From assembly GCA_023101725.1 (NCBI GenBank), contig JALJCO010010291.1, forward strand, positions 103,122 to 167,121: a stretch of DNA of 64,000 nucleotides, given 5' to 3'. This document shows, piece after piece, positions 40,062-51,228 of the stretch. Every line of letters starts with the position of its first letter. The first letter of the stretch is position 1. Below the pieces are notes generated by a model. It was not told the origin of the DNA. It did no database searches and worked only from the letters and a program-made list of their open reading frames with translations. This DNA comes from Atherinomorus stipes. Lineage: Eukaryota; Chordata; Actinopteri; Atheriniformes; Atherinidae. Position numbers and translations under genes: made by a program.

Positions 40062-42448
40062 ATGAGAAACGGCTTTGAGAAGAAAATTTTCTCCCTGTGT
40101 CAAGGACGCAAAAAGAAAATTGCTGAATGGCTTATGAAAAGAAGACTTCTGAAAAAGACACAGAAGTGTCAGCTGTGCAAGAATAAAATGAAACTCAAAC
40201 GAGGAGATGGGATTGACGAACTGTTATGGTAAGATAAAAAAAAAAAAAAAAAAAAAAACAGGGACTAGAAGGAGGCGCCTTTAGCGCCTAAAAAGGTATA
40301 CACCGCTGTAATGGAAGTTAAACTTAATTTCACAGTAACTTTTGTTAGTCAAATAAAATGAATAAATTTCAGGTCAATTTATTACAACTTGTGTATATAT
40401 ATATATATATGGGGAAAGGGGTATGTTATTTACCAGTCTATTTACAGATTTCTTTAAATGATATTTTTATGTTTTTATAGGATATGCCGAGACAGAAGCC
40501 ATCGACGGAGAATTGTGAAAAAAGTCCATCAGATCTGGCTCATTCTTTGAGAGGAGTAGAATGAGTTTAAACAGCTGGCTCATGTATATATACAGGTAAC
40601 GTCAGTCAGAGTTCATTCATTCATTCATTCATTCATTCATTCATTTATTTCAAGCACCTTTGTAGTTAAAACAAGTCACTGCATGGCACATATCAAGTTC
40701 ATCATGAATTAATATCACAGAACACATGCAGGTAAAAAAGGGAAAAAAAGAGGTCAACAAAATCATCAGTGCTTGAAAGGGAGTGGGAAAAGATAACTTT
40801 TTAAGTCCCACCCCTTTCCCCTTTGACAGCTTATCTAATGTTAGTTACTCCTGCCTATTTCAAGGCAATACACAATTTATATAATGGAAGTGAAGTAAGA
40901 GTTAAGTTATGAGGCACATATTTTGTTATAAGAAGAAGAAAAAAGCTACACGCAGTTTGTTGTAGGTAAATTGGTGGGTGTAAATATTTATCCTTGTATA
41001 GGAAAATTATTCACTGTTTTATGTTTTTAGAAATGCCCATGGGGACAAAACTAATCAGAAATTGATTAAACTTTATCTTTCTTCAGATGAACAGAACTTG
41101 TAGCACTTGTTACTCTGAACTTTACAATTGTCTTTGTTACTTTAAATATGATAACCAAATATAAACCTAAAAAAATATATACTTAAAAATATAAACTTAA
41201 AAAAACTTTTCCCATTTTTTTATTACAATACCATTCCTTAAAATCATATGATGTCTTAGACATTTCAAGACAACTGCATCAGTCAATAATAATTTTCCAG
41301 GACATAAACAACTTTAGATTTATAGTTTGCATCCACGAAAAAACCCATTAATTCAAAATTAATTAGGGTTGCCATCTGCCTACCCAATATTGTGTTGTCC
41401 CCTTTTCCCCCTTTGTACGGTCAGGTTTTTATAGTATGAAGAGAATCCATTAAATTGTTTTATTTTCATTGCTCTTTTTCATTGTTTTACAGATTTTCTC
41501 AGGGTCTGAGGCTGCGCCAAATTGACATGTTGCAAGATGGAATTGCAGGAAGCACACGTACACTATCCAAAATGAGCAAGGCACTGCGAAATGTCTGTAT
41601 CCATGCAATGAGGCAAAAAAGAAGACAGACTGGACAGCATCTTGGTAGTTCTCATGAATTTGTGGTTATAGATGAAAGCAACTTCTGCCATAAACGGAAG
41701 GTATCTATTCTTGCTTTTCACCCTAAGTGTTTGATCTGTAAATGTTGCAGTTATATTTTGAAAGTAATTTATCTTTGTGATATTGACATAAATGGTTCAA
41801 AAGTTTAAACATCTCGCCACATCTTTAGATAAGATAGTCGATATGTGTCAAGATATACCAACTTTATTATATTTTTTTAAAACCAGCACTTTTTAGTGAC
41901 AAATTAGAGAATAGTGCCTGTAATGACTGTATTTGTTTCCATGGTTTGAAATGTTCTGATGTTTGTGAAATTTCTCTTAACAGTACGGTCGAGGGCGGTA
42001 TGGCAACACATGGAGAAGAAAAAAATGGGTTTTTGGTATGCTGGGGATCAAAGGAGCAAGAAGACGACCAGTTCTTAGGCTTGTGAAGAAACGGTCACGG
42101 AACTATCTGCTGCCAGTCATTAGAGCACATGTCCGTCAAGGATCTACAATCATAAGTGACCAATGGCGACCTTACATGGGTGCCCTTACCACAGCGGGGT
42201 ACACCCACTTCACTGTGAATCACAGCAGAAGCTTTGTCGATCCTAACAGTGGAGGACATACACAACACATTGAGAGGGCTTGGGGGATTTACAAAAATCA
42301 AATCTGGCGACTGAGAGGAAACAGGAATGAGTCTCTTTTAAAAGAGCATTTGGCTTTGATTGAATGGACATATTGGCTAGGAAGTAGGCATAAGTATGGC
42401 CCTCTGGGGCGTTTGCTGAAGGACATGCGCAAACAGGTTACTGTGTAA
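40062..42448 (+). CDS. Merlin/IS1595-type DDE transposase, four exons, one frameshift
   Basis: Exons: 40062-40228, 40481-40595, 41493-41700, 41984-42448, all with GT-AG borders. Exon 1 carries a zinc-ribbon start (CQLCKNKM), completed in exon 2 (ICRDRSHRR). Exon 2 then has RSGSFFERSRMSLNSWL, characteristic of this family. The catalytic residues are Asp in VVIDESNF (exon 3), Asp in IISDQWRPY and Glu in QHIERAWGIYK (exon 4); the exon 3-4 junction joins CHKRK to YGRGRYG smoothly. Exon 2 keeps the frame only if one base of the A6 run at 40518-40523 is extra. The enzyme would cut and join the element's ends. Its 3' end lies close to the right inverted repeat. Confidence 0.8.
40229..41492. repeat. 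Intron sequence with simple repeats
   Basis: Introns of the transposase gene hold an A run (40235-40258), a (TA)n stretch near 40395-40410 and an (ATTC)n microsatellite at about 40611-40646. Confidence 0.8.
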
Positions 42449-42602
42449 TAAAGTTGGGAAAAAAGCAGGTCATGTACTGTATACTCATTAGAAATTTAAG
42501 TTTAAGACAGTGTTGTGTAAATGGTGTTTATTAGATTAAACTTAGACTAAAAACAAACGTAAGGTTATTTGTGGAATGTGAAAAAGATTGGACATCTCTG
42601 AA

Positions 42603-43304
42603 AGACACAAAGTCTATTCTCAGTAATTTTTTCTGGTTTTGAATGGTACATGTGAGTTGGAATTTGAGCAACTATTTCCTTTCACTCATTTTGTTATTAA
42701 CAAAAATTGTGAACATTGTGATAATAATAAACCAGCTACTTTTTGTCAACCAAAAGGATATTTTGAAAATAAAAGTTCCTTCCAATTGGTTTTGATTCGA
42801 GTGCATTTCTGCTTTTTTGTTTTAAAAGGGGCACAATTTATTAAACGGTTACTCACCTGTAACTCAGACATGAATTACGAGTTACTTCATTTTGAATTTG
42901 ATGTGACTTTACTTGAGGGTACACATTTATCTTGAAATCATCATTAACTAATGATGAAATACTAATGAGTAGGGATTTACCTGTAATGAATATACCAATA
43001 TTCCAACATGCACTTCTTTGGGTAAGTTTAAAGAAAAAGCTATAAAGAACAAATAGTATTTTTGGTCTAAACTGGAAAATTTGTTGACATATAGATGAAT
43101 GCATGAATTAACAATGAATTAATGTTCATCAATTGATGATCTATTAAGGGTGAAGTAATGACATAAATCCACATTGAGATCATCATTAGTTCATGATGAG
43201 CAACAGGAATTCATGATAGATCCTGCATTAATTAATGTATTAGTTCATCATGTGTTACGCATTAGTTAAGTGTATGATTTGTACCATTATTGTAAAGTGT
43301 TACC
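42603..43304 (-). repeat. Right terminal inverted repeat of the Merlin-type element
   Basis: Reverse complement of the left repeat. It begins about 155 bases after the transposase stop codon at 42448. Confidence 0.88.
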
Positions 43305-43552
43305 GTTTTCACAATAAAACCTATGACATTATGTGATATGATAGCCTTTTTATGATAGTCTGTACTAAACAAACAAGTGTGTTTTATTTATGACTGAAGT
43401 AAAAATCACACACTGTGGATTTTCAATTATTTTGTTTTTATGTTTTTTCATTTAGGGTTTAAAAACAGAAAAAGCAAAAAACTACATAGTTATTTTGTTT
43501 TTGCGATTTTATTTTGAAACGGAAAAACCAAAGAACGAACCATACACGGATT

Positions 43553-43771
43553 GTTTTTTGTTAAGTTGCCTAATAATGATGTTTGCCTAATAAACCTGAT
43601 ATAGGGTGTTGATGTCATTAGACCACACCCCTTCTCATTACAGAGATGCACATCACCCGATATGCTTAATTGTTAGTAGGCTTTTGGTCTATACAGCTTG
43701 GAGTAAGACAACATGCATAAAGAGATGATGTGGTCAAAATACTCATTTGCCCAATAATTCTGCACTCCCTG
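43553..43771 (+). mobile_element. Tc1/mariner-type transposon, copy 2, right end
   Basis: The missing right part of the element at 16005. It starts at the target duplication of X, runs through the right inverted repeat and ends CTGCACTCCCTG before TA (43772-43773). Confidence 0.9.
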
Positions 43772-43921
43772 TAATAAATGTTGGGATTTGTTTTCTTCTT
43801 TTTTTTAAACTCCTTTAGCGCCATAAGTTTAGAAGTAAAGTTAAGAGTAACCAGTTTGAATGATTAAAATTGCATGAAGAAGCGAGGAACTTAAAATACA
43901 CATGTGCAGTGGTGTCACCGG

Positions 43922-46900
43922 CAGTGGCGTGCACAGACATTTTGGGGGGCAGGTGCTCAGTGAAAAATAAGGGCACTTTGAGCAACGTGTGGAAATGCCG
44001 GTAGACATGTTTCGATACCGATTCTAATACTTGTGCTGTGGGTTTCGGCTGACACGGAGTACTTACACCACTATATTATTGAAAAATATATTTTACCTGC
44101 ATAACTGTGATATGATTATTATTGTGGTAAATGTCTGGCTCAGATTTAACCCTTTGCAAAACAATCAATTTAGCAAATTGAATCCATTTATTTTTAAATG
44201 CAGTCTTGCTGGAGAGAAAATCCAGTATGAAATCCAGCCACATCACCAACATGATCACTGGTTAGCTCCTTGTCTAACAGGTGATCAGTTCTTCTTCACC
44301 CCTCCAAACCATCAGCTGCACCACAGCTTTATCTGAGTATTCTGGGATTCATCTCCCTCATCTTCCATGTTGGTAGACGTTCTATTGCAGGAAGCACAGA
44401 GCTGCTTCCCTGCTGTAGCTCCCTAGAATAGAATAATAGTTGTAATAATAGCCTACTTTTAAGATTTAATAATAGCCTTTTAAGGTAAATACAAGATTAC
44501 TGCAAGTCTTGTAACATAAATATCTTTTGGTTGGTTCTGTACATCATCATATAATCAGCTAAAACAGCATGCCTGATTTAGTAGCCAAACCACTTCGTGT
44601 TGTTAAAAGAAAATGTGGACAGTTTTTAAGATATTTCAATAAAATTAAGCCTGGTTCAAACCACACGAATTTAGGCCGATTTTGGCCCGACGGAGGCGTC
44701 GCAGACAGTCTCTCACTGTCGTGCACGATTCTGCGTTGTCGGGTCGTAGGACGTCGTGTCTTCGCTCCGTGTAATGTGACACAATCAGCGATTGGCGATT
44801 TGGCATCTGCGACGCTCCACGACCACGACGCAGAAAGACTGGCGTGTCAGAATTTTTTGGTTTTGTCCGTCTAGTGTGACACGTCCCACGACATGTCCCT
44901 TCATATTGACCAATAGGAGGACAGTGCGCCTTTCGCCTCTACCAGAGAGACGCTCAGGAGGGCCGGTACACAAATAACAGTGGAGGAAAGGAGGAGAGAC
45001 GCAGCCGCTCTCCGGTGGAGAGGTGGAGAGATTTATGGAGCTGTGGCATCAGTTTACTCAAATAAAAGAAAAGAAAAGCAAGACTGGGTGTGCCAAATTT
45101 ATTTTCAACAGTGTTAAACCTCCACGAACATTCAAAAGGGTGTATCTCTCTTGAATAAAACATTACTTTATTAATTCGAAACATAACCACCAGCTATGTG
45201 CGTACTATCAGTAATAGTAACAGTCAACAGGAGTTCACAGCAGGTAAACGTGCACGAATGTGACGCTCTCAAATAAATCAATGACAAAGTCACAGAAAAA
45301 TCACTTTGTTTAAATAAAAACACCGCAACATAACAGACATTGCGCTCAATGAGATGAGCATATATGACACCCATGCGCGCTCGTGCACTCAGCCGTAACT
45401 ATCCACATTACGCGTGATCATCAAAGCTAATTAACCATCTGAACACACCTACTGGGTGCAGAATATAGACACAGCGATGCTGCTGCTGCGCAGCTCTCAG
45501 TTTATCATGCGTGTGTGGTTTCATGTGGTTGCCATGGTTTCCAGCGTGCGCTCTGAACTGATGGAGTTCAGTGAATGACGTGAGGATGCACCCGTATGCG
45601 TTCGTATAGAACAACACACTTTATTTCACTTCATGGCAGTTTTTTTAAAAGTAGCGTCACTGGGTCGGCTGGACTTTGCTCTCGTGGCAGCAGACTGTGG
45701 TCAGACTGATGGTTTTGGCTTCGCTTGGCACTGGGCGTCGTGCGCGCGGTGCGTGATGCACCTGGTGGAAGCAACGGCGCCGATCGGAGCCCAGTTTCTC
45801 TCTTTCAAAGCTCTTTTTCAAAGATGAGCAGCGAGTCTTTCTGTGCGCATCGTGGATTTAATCCTGTTTAGTTACAAATGAAAACCCGCTCCACAGAACA
45901 ACTGGAACAGGCAGAATACACAAACAGTTCATGTTGGTCACAATAATGGAGGGAACTGATGTCTCCGTCCACTTTCCATTTCATAAGTGACCCAAACAGT
46001 CAATTCAGAGACTTCAGACCAAGTGACTGATTGACAGCTGCTTGTCCCGCCTCCCGTTTCGTGTTGTCTTTTGCGACACCACGCGACGATCAGACGGTTG
46101 TCTCTCTGGTGCAATCCTTGTAGTGTGACCACTCGCGAGTAACACGACACCGTACGATTTTATGACACAATTTCTGTTAATGTGACATATGACCATCGTG
46201 AACGACGGAAAAAGTCGTGTAGTTTGATCCTGGCTTTAGAGGAACAGTTCAACTTCTGAGCTTTAAAAGGCCCTCAACAGTTAACTCTGACCTTCCATCT
46301 TCATCATCCTCCTCACTGCTGGGGGTTTCCAGAGCAGAGAGCTGCTCTCTGTAGCTCCCCTTCCTTTTCTTTTTTAAGCCTCTCCTTTCTAGGCATTATG
46401 CTGTAATTGGTGAATAAAGAGACCAACAGTATGAATAAGACTGCTTTCACACATGACAACAAGACACTATGCTACTTTTTCTGCATTTGTCATTTGGTAA
46501 ATAAATTACTGTGTTAATTATGTAGCCTGATGCAGACCTACACAATACCCTCCTAAATATTCAGCTTAAGACTGCTGTTAGACTGACATGCTGCACCACC
46601 GACAAACTCTACCGATGGTCATGACGTCATATCTGTTATTGATTTTAGCAAGCGGCTAGCTTGCTAAGCAGGTGAGCAGTCGGTTAGCTATGCGGCTGTA
46701 TGACGGCTGCTTCACCACAGAGGCAAATGAATCCTAAATGCAAGTTATAACTTGACATCAGAGGGCAGATGAGGGGGCAAACTCAACTCATTCATCTGTG
46801 TGTTACCTGTCTGGCGGGCATGGGAGGAGGAGAGTTGAGCTGCAGCTGCGCACTGTTGCTGCTTGTGTTTGCTCTGCACTTCACGCTGAGCAGGGTGGGG

Positions 46901-47119
46901 TGGGGGGTGGAGCAAATATCAATTTTGGGGCAATATTATCACACTTTTAATTGCTGAGCTTTATAGATGATCGTTTCAGCATGGGCCACGTACATTGTAA
47001 AAAAACACACACACACAAAAAACACAAAAAAACAAACTTTCAAAAGGGCACTTGCTAGGTTCAGAGGGCAAAGGGCAGGTGCTCCAGCACCACCTAGTGT
47101 CTATCTGTGCACGCCACTG
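43922..47119. mobile_element. hAT-type element, CAGTGGCGTGCACAGA ends
   Basis: A 3198-bp element with inverted ends CAGTGGCGTGCACAGA and TCTGTGCACGCCACTG and an exact 8-bp target duplication GTCACCGG (43914-43921, 47120-47127). Copy 1 has the empty target at 2863-2870. The element has lost its transposase. On the minus strand near 46250-46400 a short basic frame (MPRKERLKK) may be the remnant of its N terminus. It contains a nested MITE. Confidence 0.9.
44648..46235. mobile_element. Harbinger-like non-autonomous element inside the hAT element
   Basis: The ends AGCCTGGTTCAAACCACACG and AGCCAGGATCAAACTACACG (right, reverse complement) are inverted, and TTA is duplicated on both sides (44645-44647, 46236-46238). 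The sister hAT copy has a single TTA at 63225-63227. The 3-bp TWA-type duplication suggests PIF/Harbinger. Words like TAGTGTGACAC recur below both ends. No transposase is seen. Confidence 0.75.
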
Positions 47120-47127
47120 GTCACCGG

Positions 47128-48538
47128 TGATCCCCGTGGTTTTAAAACTAGCATTTTTAGTTTAGATGTTTCACCTGTTCCACATGTTTGATGTCATGTT
47201 CTGCACAAGCCTCGTCATGAACCGTTAATAGTTTGACTCAGTTATATAAACATGTAAAAACCTGCAGGACAGTGGCTCAAAATGTCCACAGCTGGTGATC
47301 CTGCATTAGTGTACCAAAAAAAAAACTGTGTGAGCTGAGTACAACAAATATCATTATACATTTAAAAAATTGAAAAAAGTCCCAATATTTTAATTAATTT
47401 GGACCCTATACTTGCAGTTCCAGTAAGCAATGCGTTCCTAATCGAGCAACAGCTGCTCTTTCTAATAAACAGACCCAGTAAATTGCGTTGTTTACAATGG
47501 ATCTGATCCCAGTTTGGGCCCAGTTTAAAGTCAGTAAAGACAGTTTATGGAAATTGCGCAGTAAGTGTCTCATTCTCCTCCAGAACACATTGATAATATT
47601 AAGCTTTCACCGTGACCAGCGCCTGAAGTTGCCATGACTCACCGGTCCAGGTGTTACAGCGATGCGGTATCAGACGTGCTCACGTGCTGCCGTTGCTTTG
47701 ATTGACTGTGTGTGCGGGAGGCGCGTGTCTATGTGACGTCTCGGGAAATGACAGCTGTCCCTTTCAGAGAAATCCAGTGACTACACCACTGGATTTAATG
47801 ACTGTGATATGATTATTATCGCATATCCCTGCAGCTAACTACACGGACCGTCTGCGTTCTGTCGGTACATCTGTGTCTGTTTTATCAGATGGAAGTTCCG
47901 TCTGATCAGACCTGATTGTTGTTATTCAGCAGCAGCAGAACGACCTGAATTTCTCACGTAATTCCTGATTATAAGTGTCTGTAAACTCATCTAAAGTCCA
48001 GGACAAACTAGTCATCAGTGATGCCAGCATTCAGCTAATGTCCAGTACTTGTGCTTTAGCTCCAAGTTGAATTTCACTTTCCTCTAATCGTTGTTGTTGT
48101 TCGGGGGTTTGAATAAATGAAGCCGCAGCATTCATCTGCTGGTTAAGCGTCGTGGGATTTATAATTCCAAAACTGGTCTGATTTGTAGGCACTTACACCA
48201 TAAACCAGAAGGGAAAACTATCAGAAAAAGGCAGGGGTGGGGGTGAGTCCACGTCCTGGCTGTACCTGCTTCGCTGGATTAAATATGGATCTTGGTTGTT
48301 AATTATTGCCGTTTTTATCGTAACGGTTTCTTGTCTCTGTAGATAAAGTCTCCTGGTAAATCCGTGTCTCTTTTTTAGACTTAACATATTTTTAAAATGA
48401 CTTCAAATCGGAACTCAGTCTCACCAACGAACTCAGCTAAATAGGTAAACATTTAACCAACCATTCAAACAAGCATGACGAAGACCCCCCACAATGCAAC
48501 GCGGCATCGACTTTCTTCCTTTCGCTTGTGGCTAGGGT
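47128..48538. other. Copy-2 flank and upstream region of the coiled-coil gene
   Basis: Matches 2871-3312 and then 6263-7344 of copy 1, joined near 47535-47568. The sequence corresponding to 3313-6262 is absent. No gene is seen. Confidence 0.6.
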
Positions 48539-48648
48539 CGCGCATGCGCTTGGAGTCACCATAGCAACCAGCTGCCTTTAGCGTCACACAGGAGAATAAA
48601 GCCACCTGCTTCGTTGCGTCATTCGTGATCAAAGGCATACTGACGTCA
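48539..48648 (+). promoter_or_regulatory. Copy-2 promoter sites (NRF1-like, X-box, CRE)
   Basis: The NRF1-like site (48539-48550), RFX X-box (48555-48568) and CRE (48641-48648) are unchanged from copy 1 and have the same order and spacing relative to the start codon at 48725. Confidence 0.65.
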
Positions 48649-48724
48649 TTGCAGACACAGAGTTTAGGAACGCGACAGGATATACTTCTTTTGGCATTCT
48701 TTTCTGAACTTTCACCGAGACAAC

Positions 48725-51228
48725 ATGGAAATATTAGCTTTAGTTACAGCTTTAGCCACTGTGTTAAGCCTAATGTGGGCCAAGCGGCATTCTTTTAAAA
48801 ATCTTCAAATAAACATGAAGACATCACTTTTACACATAGCTTTGGCTGCTATGTTATACCTACTGTGTGACCAACGGCCCTCTTTTCCAATCGATCAAGT
48901 CAACATGATGATAATACTTTTAGTCATAGCTTTGGCAGCTGTGTTATACCTACTGTGGGACAAGTGGCCATCTTTTCAAAACCCTCAAGTAAACATGAAG
49001 ATAATACTTTTAGTCATAGCTTTGGCAGCTGTGTTATACCTACTGTGGGACAAGTGGCCTTTTCAAAACCCTCAAATAAACCCGAAGAAAATACTTTCAG
49101 TCATATCTTCAGGCGCAGCCTTAGACGTTGTGTTTCACCAATTGTGGGACACGTGGCCTTTTCTCAAAACCTTCAAATATACAACATGGAGATATTAGCT
49201 TCAGCCGTCGTTTTAGCCGCTGTAGTATGCATGATTATATTTTTTTGTTATACATACAGTTGGTTCCAATGTCAGAAGCGCCGTCTGGAAAGTGAAAAGA
49301 CCAATCTGCAACATGAGGTCTGCGATCTGATATGTGAGAACACTAGTCTGCAACGTATGAATGCCATTTTGGAACATAAGACATGTCTGGATCATGAAAA
49401 GACCAATCTGCAACGTAAAAAGGCCAGTCTGGAACGGGAAAAGACCACCCTAGAACGTGAGAAGACCAGTGTGGAGGATGAAAAGACGAGTCTGAAACAA
49501 GAGAAGGCCGGTCTGCAATGTGAGTACACCAGTCTCCAAAGTAAGAACACAAGTCTGCAACATGAGAACACCAGTCTGCAACGTGAGAATGCCAGGCTGG
49601 AACGTGTAAAGACCAGTCTCCTACGTGAGTACACGCGTCTGTTACGTGAGAACGACAGTCTGATATATGAAAAGATCACTCTGGAACGTGAGAAGGCCAG
49701 TCTGGAACAGGAAAAGAACACTCTGGAACGTGAGAAGGCCAGTCTGGAACTGGGAAAGACCACTCCGGAACGTGAGAAGGCCAGTCTGGAACTGGGAAAG
49801 ACCACTCTGGAACGTGAGACGGCCAGTCTGGAACAGGAAAAGACCACTCTAGAACGTGAGAAGGCCAGTCTGAAACAGGAAAAGAACACTCTGGAACGTG
49901 AGAAGGCCAGTCTGGAACAGGAAAAGACCACTCTGGAACGTGAGAAGACCAGTGTTAAGAGTGTTAAGGATGAAAAGACGAGTCTGACACAAGAGAAGGC
50001 CAGTCTGCTATGTGAGTACACCAGTCTCCAAAGTGAGAACACCAGTCTGCAACGTGAAAAGACCAGTCTGCAACGTCAGAATGCCAGGCTGGAACATGAA
50101 AAGACCAATCTCCTACGTGAGTACACGAGTCTGCTAAGTGAGAACGCCAGTCTGATATATGAAAAGATCACTCTGGAACGTGAGAAGGCCAGTCTGGAAC
50201 AGGAAAAGACCACTCCGGAACGTGAGAAGGCCAGTCTGGAACTGGGAAAGACCACTCTGGAACGTGAGAAGGCCAGTCTGAAACAGGAAAAGACCAGTCT
50301 GGAACGTGAGAAGGCCAGTCTGGAACAGGAAAAGACCACTCTGGAACGTGAGAAGGCCAGTGTGGAGAATGAAAAGATGAGTCTGAAACTAGACAAGGCC
50401 AGTCTGCAAAGTGAGAACACCAGTCTACAACGTGAAAAGACCAGTCTGCAACGTCAGAATGCCAGGCTGGAACATGAAAAGACCAATCTCCTACGTGAGT
50501 ACACGAGTCTGCTACGTGAGAACGCTAGTCTGATATATGAAAAGATCACTCTGGAACGTGAGAAGGCCAGTCTGGAACAGGAAAAGACCACTCTGGAACG
50601 TGAGAAGGCCAGTGTTAAGGATGAAAAGACGAGTCTGACACAAGCGAAGGCCAGTCTGCTATGTGAGTACACCAGTCTGCAAAGTGAGAACACAAGTCTG
50701 CAACTCGAGAAGTTCAGTCAGGACCATGAAAAGACCACTCTGGAATGTGAGAAGGCCGGTCTGGAACAGGAAAAGAACACTCTGGAACGTGAGAAGGCCA
50801 GTGTGGAGAATGAAAAGATGAGTCTGAAACAAGAGAAGGCCAGTCTGCAAAGTGAGAACACCAGTCTGCAACGTGAAAAGACCAGTCTGCAACGTCAGAA
50901 TGCCAGGCTGGAACATGAAAAGACCAATCTCCTACGTGAGTACACGAGTCTGCTACGTGAGAACGCCAGTCTGATATATGAAAAGATCACTCTGGAACGT
51001 GAGAAGGCCAGTCTGGAACAGGAAAAGACCACTCCGGAACGTGAAAAGGCCAGTCTGGAACTGGGAAAGACCACTCTGGAACGTGAGACGGCCAGTCCGG
51101 AACAGGAAAAGACCACTCTAGAACGTGAGAAGGCCAGTCTGAAACAGGAAAAGAACACTCTGGAACGTGAGAAGGCCAGTCTGGAACAGGAAAAGACCAC
51201 TCTAGAACGTGAGAAGACCAGTGTGTAA
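48725..51228 (+). pseudogene. Membrane/coiled-coil gene, copy 2, frameshifted
   Basis: This paralogue of 7531-10683 starts with the same MEILALVTALATVLSL and the membrane repeats. One base is missing near 49157-49162 (GGCCTTTTCTC against GGCATTTTTCTC), and the first frame ends at 49198. The heptad part continues in another frame to 51228, where AGTGTGTAAGG creates a stop by a two-base gain. Further heptad frames follow at 51209-51961 and 52535-52834. It might produce a truncated membrane protein, or the breaks may be consensus errors in a repeat. Confidence 0.75.

Larger units (their letters stand above)
27084..43304. mobile_element. Giant Merlin-type DNA transposon with two genes
   Basis: The ends are GGTAACACTTTACAATAATG and its reverse complement, flanked by an exact 8-bp target duplication GTTTTCAC (27076-27083, 43305-43312). 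Terminal inverted repeats are about 700 bp (27084-27792, 42603-43304). The element encodes a DDE transposase of the IS1595/ISXO2 type, the family to which eukaryotic Merlin belongs, and a second multi-exon gene transcribed divergently. Ends beginning GG and an 8-bp duplication fit Merlin. Without the BEL/Pao element and MITE, it would be about 7.8 kb, still large and with an extra gene compared with typical one-gene Merlin elements. Confidence 0.8.
17544..43552. mobile_element. Outer element X with nested insertions
   Basis: Both ends carry the inverted repeat AATCCGTGTATGGTTCGTTC (left, 17544; right, reverse complement ending 43552), similar over about 45 bases. The flanking GTTTTT at 17538-17543 and 43553-43558 is a likely 6-bp target duplication; the uninterrupted Tc1 copies have it once. 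Without the nested palindromic and Merlin-type elements, X would be about 3.2 kb (17544-19503, 26038-27083, 43313-43552). I find no transposase in that remainder and cannot assign X to a superfamily. Confidence 0.65.

Noticed and set aside
42639..42935. 98-codon ORF in the right inverted repeat (and its partner at 27449-27778)
   Set aside because: It lies inside the terminal inverted repeat, downstream of the transposase stop, and appears at both ends only because the repeat does.
17544..43552. Maverick/Polinton giant transposon
   Set aside because: The 6-bp duplication would fit, but ends do not start with AG and no DNA polymerase B, retroviral-type integrase, packaging ATPase or capsid gene is present outside the BEL/Pao element.
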